DNA of 50,798 nucleotides from positions 1 through 50,798 of the forward strand of contig CAZMRW010000023.1 in NCBI GenBank assembly GCA_964568805.1, in the 5' to 3' direction. The notes under the pieces were generated by a model, which did not search any database, was not told where the DNA came from, and worked only from the letters and a program-made list of their open reading frames with translations. Position numbers and translations under genes: made by a program. This stretch comes from CAZMRW01 sp964568805. GTDB lineage: Bacteria; Pseudomonadota; Gammaproteobacteria; Methylococcales; Methylomonadaceae. The stretch's first letter is position 1. Every line of letters starts with the position of its first letter. Below, piece by piece: positions 50,723 through 50,798 of the stretch.

Positions 50723-50766
50723 TCCTAACGTTAAGTAGACACCTTTTTAGTTCTACTTTGTTAAAT
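50723..50766 (-). other. Short attC-like site 4
   Basis: TCCTAAC (50723) to GTTAAAT (50760-50766), with AAGTAGA/TCTACTT inner arms. At 44 bases it is shorter than usual, and the window ends soon after. Weak on its own, supported by position next to a cassette gene start. Confidence 0.45.
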
Positions 50767-50798
50767 TCAAGATATCGCATAAGTAATTGATTTAAACT

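Overview
The window reads as chromosomal DNA of a free-living proteobacterium, most likely a gammaproteobacterium (methanotroph-like). The clues are a squalene-hopene cyclase remnant, many PAS/GGDEF/FixJ signalling proteins, a cyclic beta-1,2-glucan synthase, and a large set of small general-stress proteins (CsbD, BON, ElaB/YqjD, DUF883, DUF3096, DUF2171). The assignment below class level is an inference. No rRNA, tRNA, CRISPR array, insertion sequence or prophage was recognised.

Layout. 1-6461: a CsbD protein, a degenerate FixJ-type regulator, a small unknown gene, and a seven-PAS histidine kinase overlapping an intact FixJ-type regulator. 6462-8586: a Crp/Fnr-type regulator (Crp1) and a diguanylate cyclase. 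8735-15058: central-carbon genes (zwf, a MerA-like flavoprotein, a PF10091 glycoamylase, DUF488) mixed with remnants of at least four genes (HAD hydrolase, phosphoketolase, probable acetate kinase, FAD oxidoreductase), several of which keep their own start codons and ribosome binding sites. 15120-24532: a triplicated small membrane protein and a 2.7-kaa cyclic beta-1,2-glucan synthase broken near its C terminus by one in-frame amber codon. 25004-29260: DUF3096, a P-type cation ATPase and an internally deleted squalene-hopene cyclase. 29979-37245: a TMEM175-like channel, two more Crp/Fnr regulators (Crp2, Crp3), a PAS-GGDEF-EAL protein and a CheB-CheR-PAS fusion. 37633-46103: a dense envelope/general-stress cluster (DUF1207, two BON lipoproteins, OmpA, ElaB/YqjD copies, YqjE, DUF2171, DUF502, CsbD, Lmo0937-type). 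47366-50798: a methyltransferase, wrbA and an integron-type attC cassette array with its genes on the minus strand; no integrase lies in the window.

The most interesting signal is regulatory. A dispersed palindrome, TGTRC-N6-GTACA, occurs about ten times, mostly 50-260 bases upstream of stress-cluster genes and in a consistent orientation, and also upstream of Crp3. Crp1 and Crp2 carry a different palindrome, TGTGC/T-N6-GCACA, about 120 bases upstream. Both have the 5-6-5 geometry of Crp/Fnr operators. The recognition helices differ at the position equivalent to E. coli CRP Glu181 (Glu in Crp1/Crp2, Val in Crp3), which fits the base that differs between the motifs. I infer a Crp3-centred stress regulon beside a separate Crp1/Crp2 circuit.

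A second theme is gene decay by internal deletion: HAD hydrolase, phosphoketolase, squalene-hopene cyclase, glutathione reductase, one ElaB copy and a flavoprotein are all broken, while their neighbours are intact.
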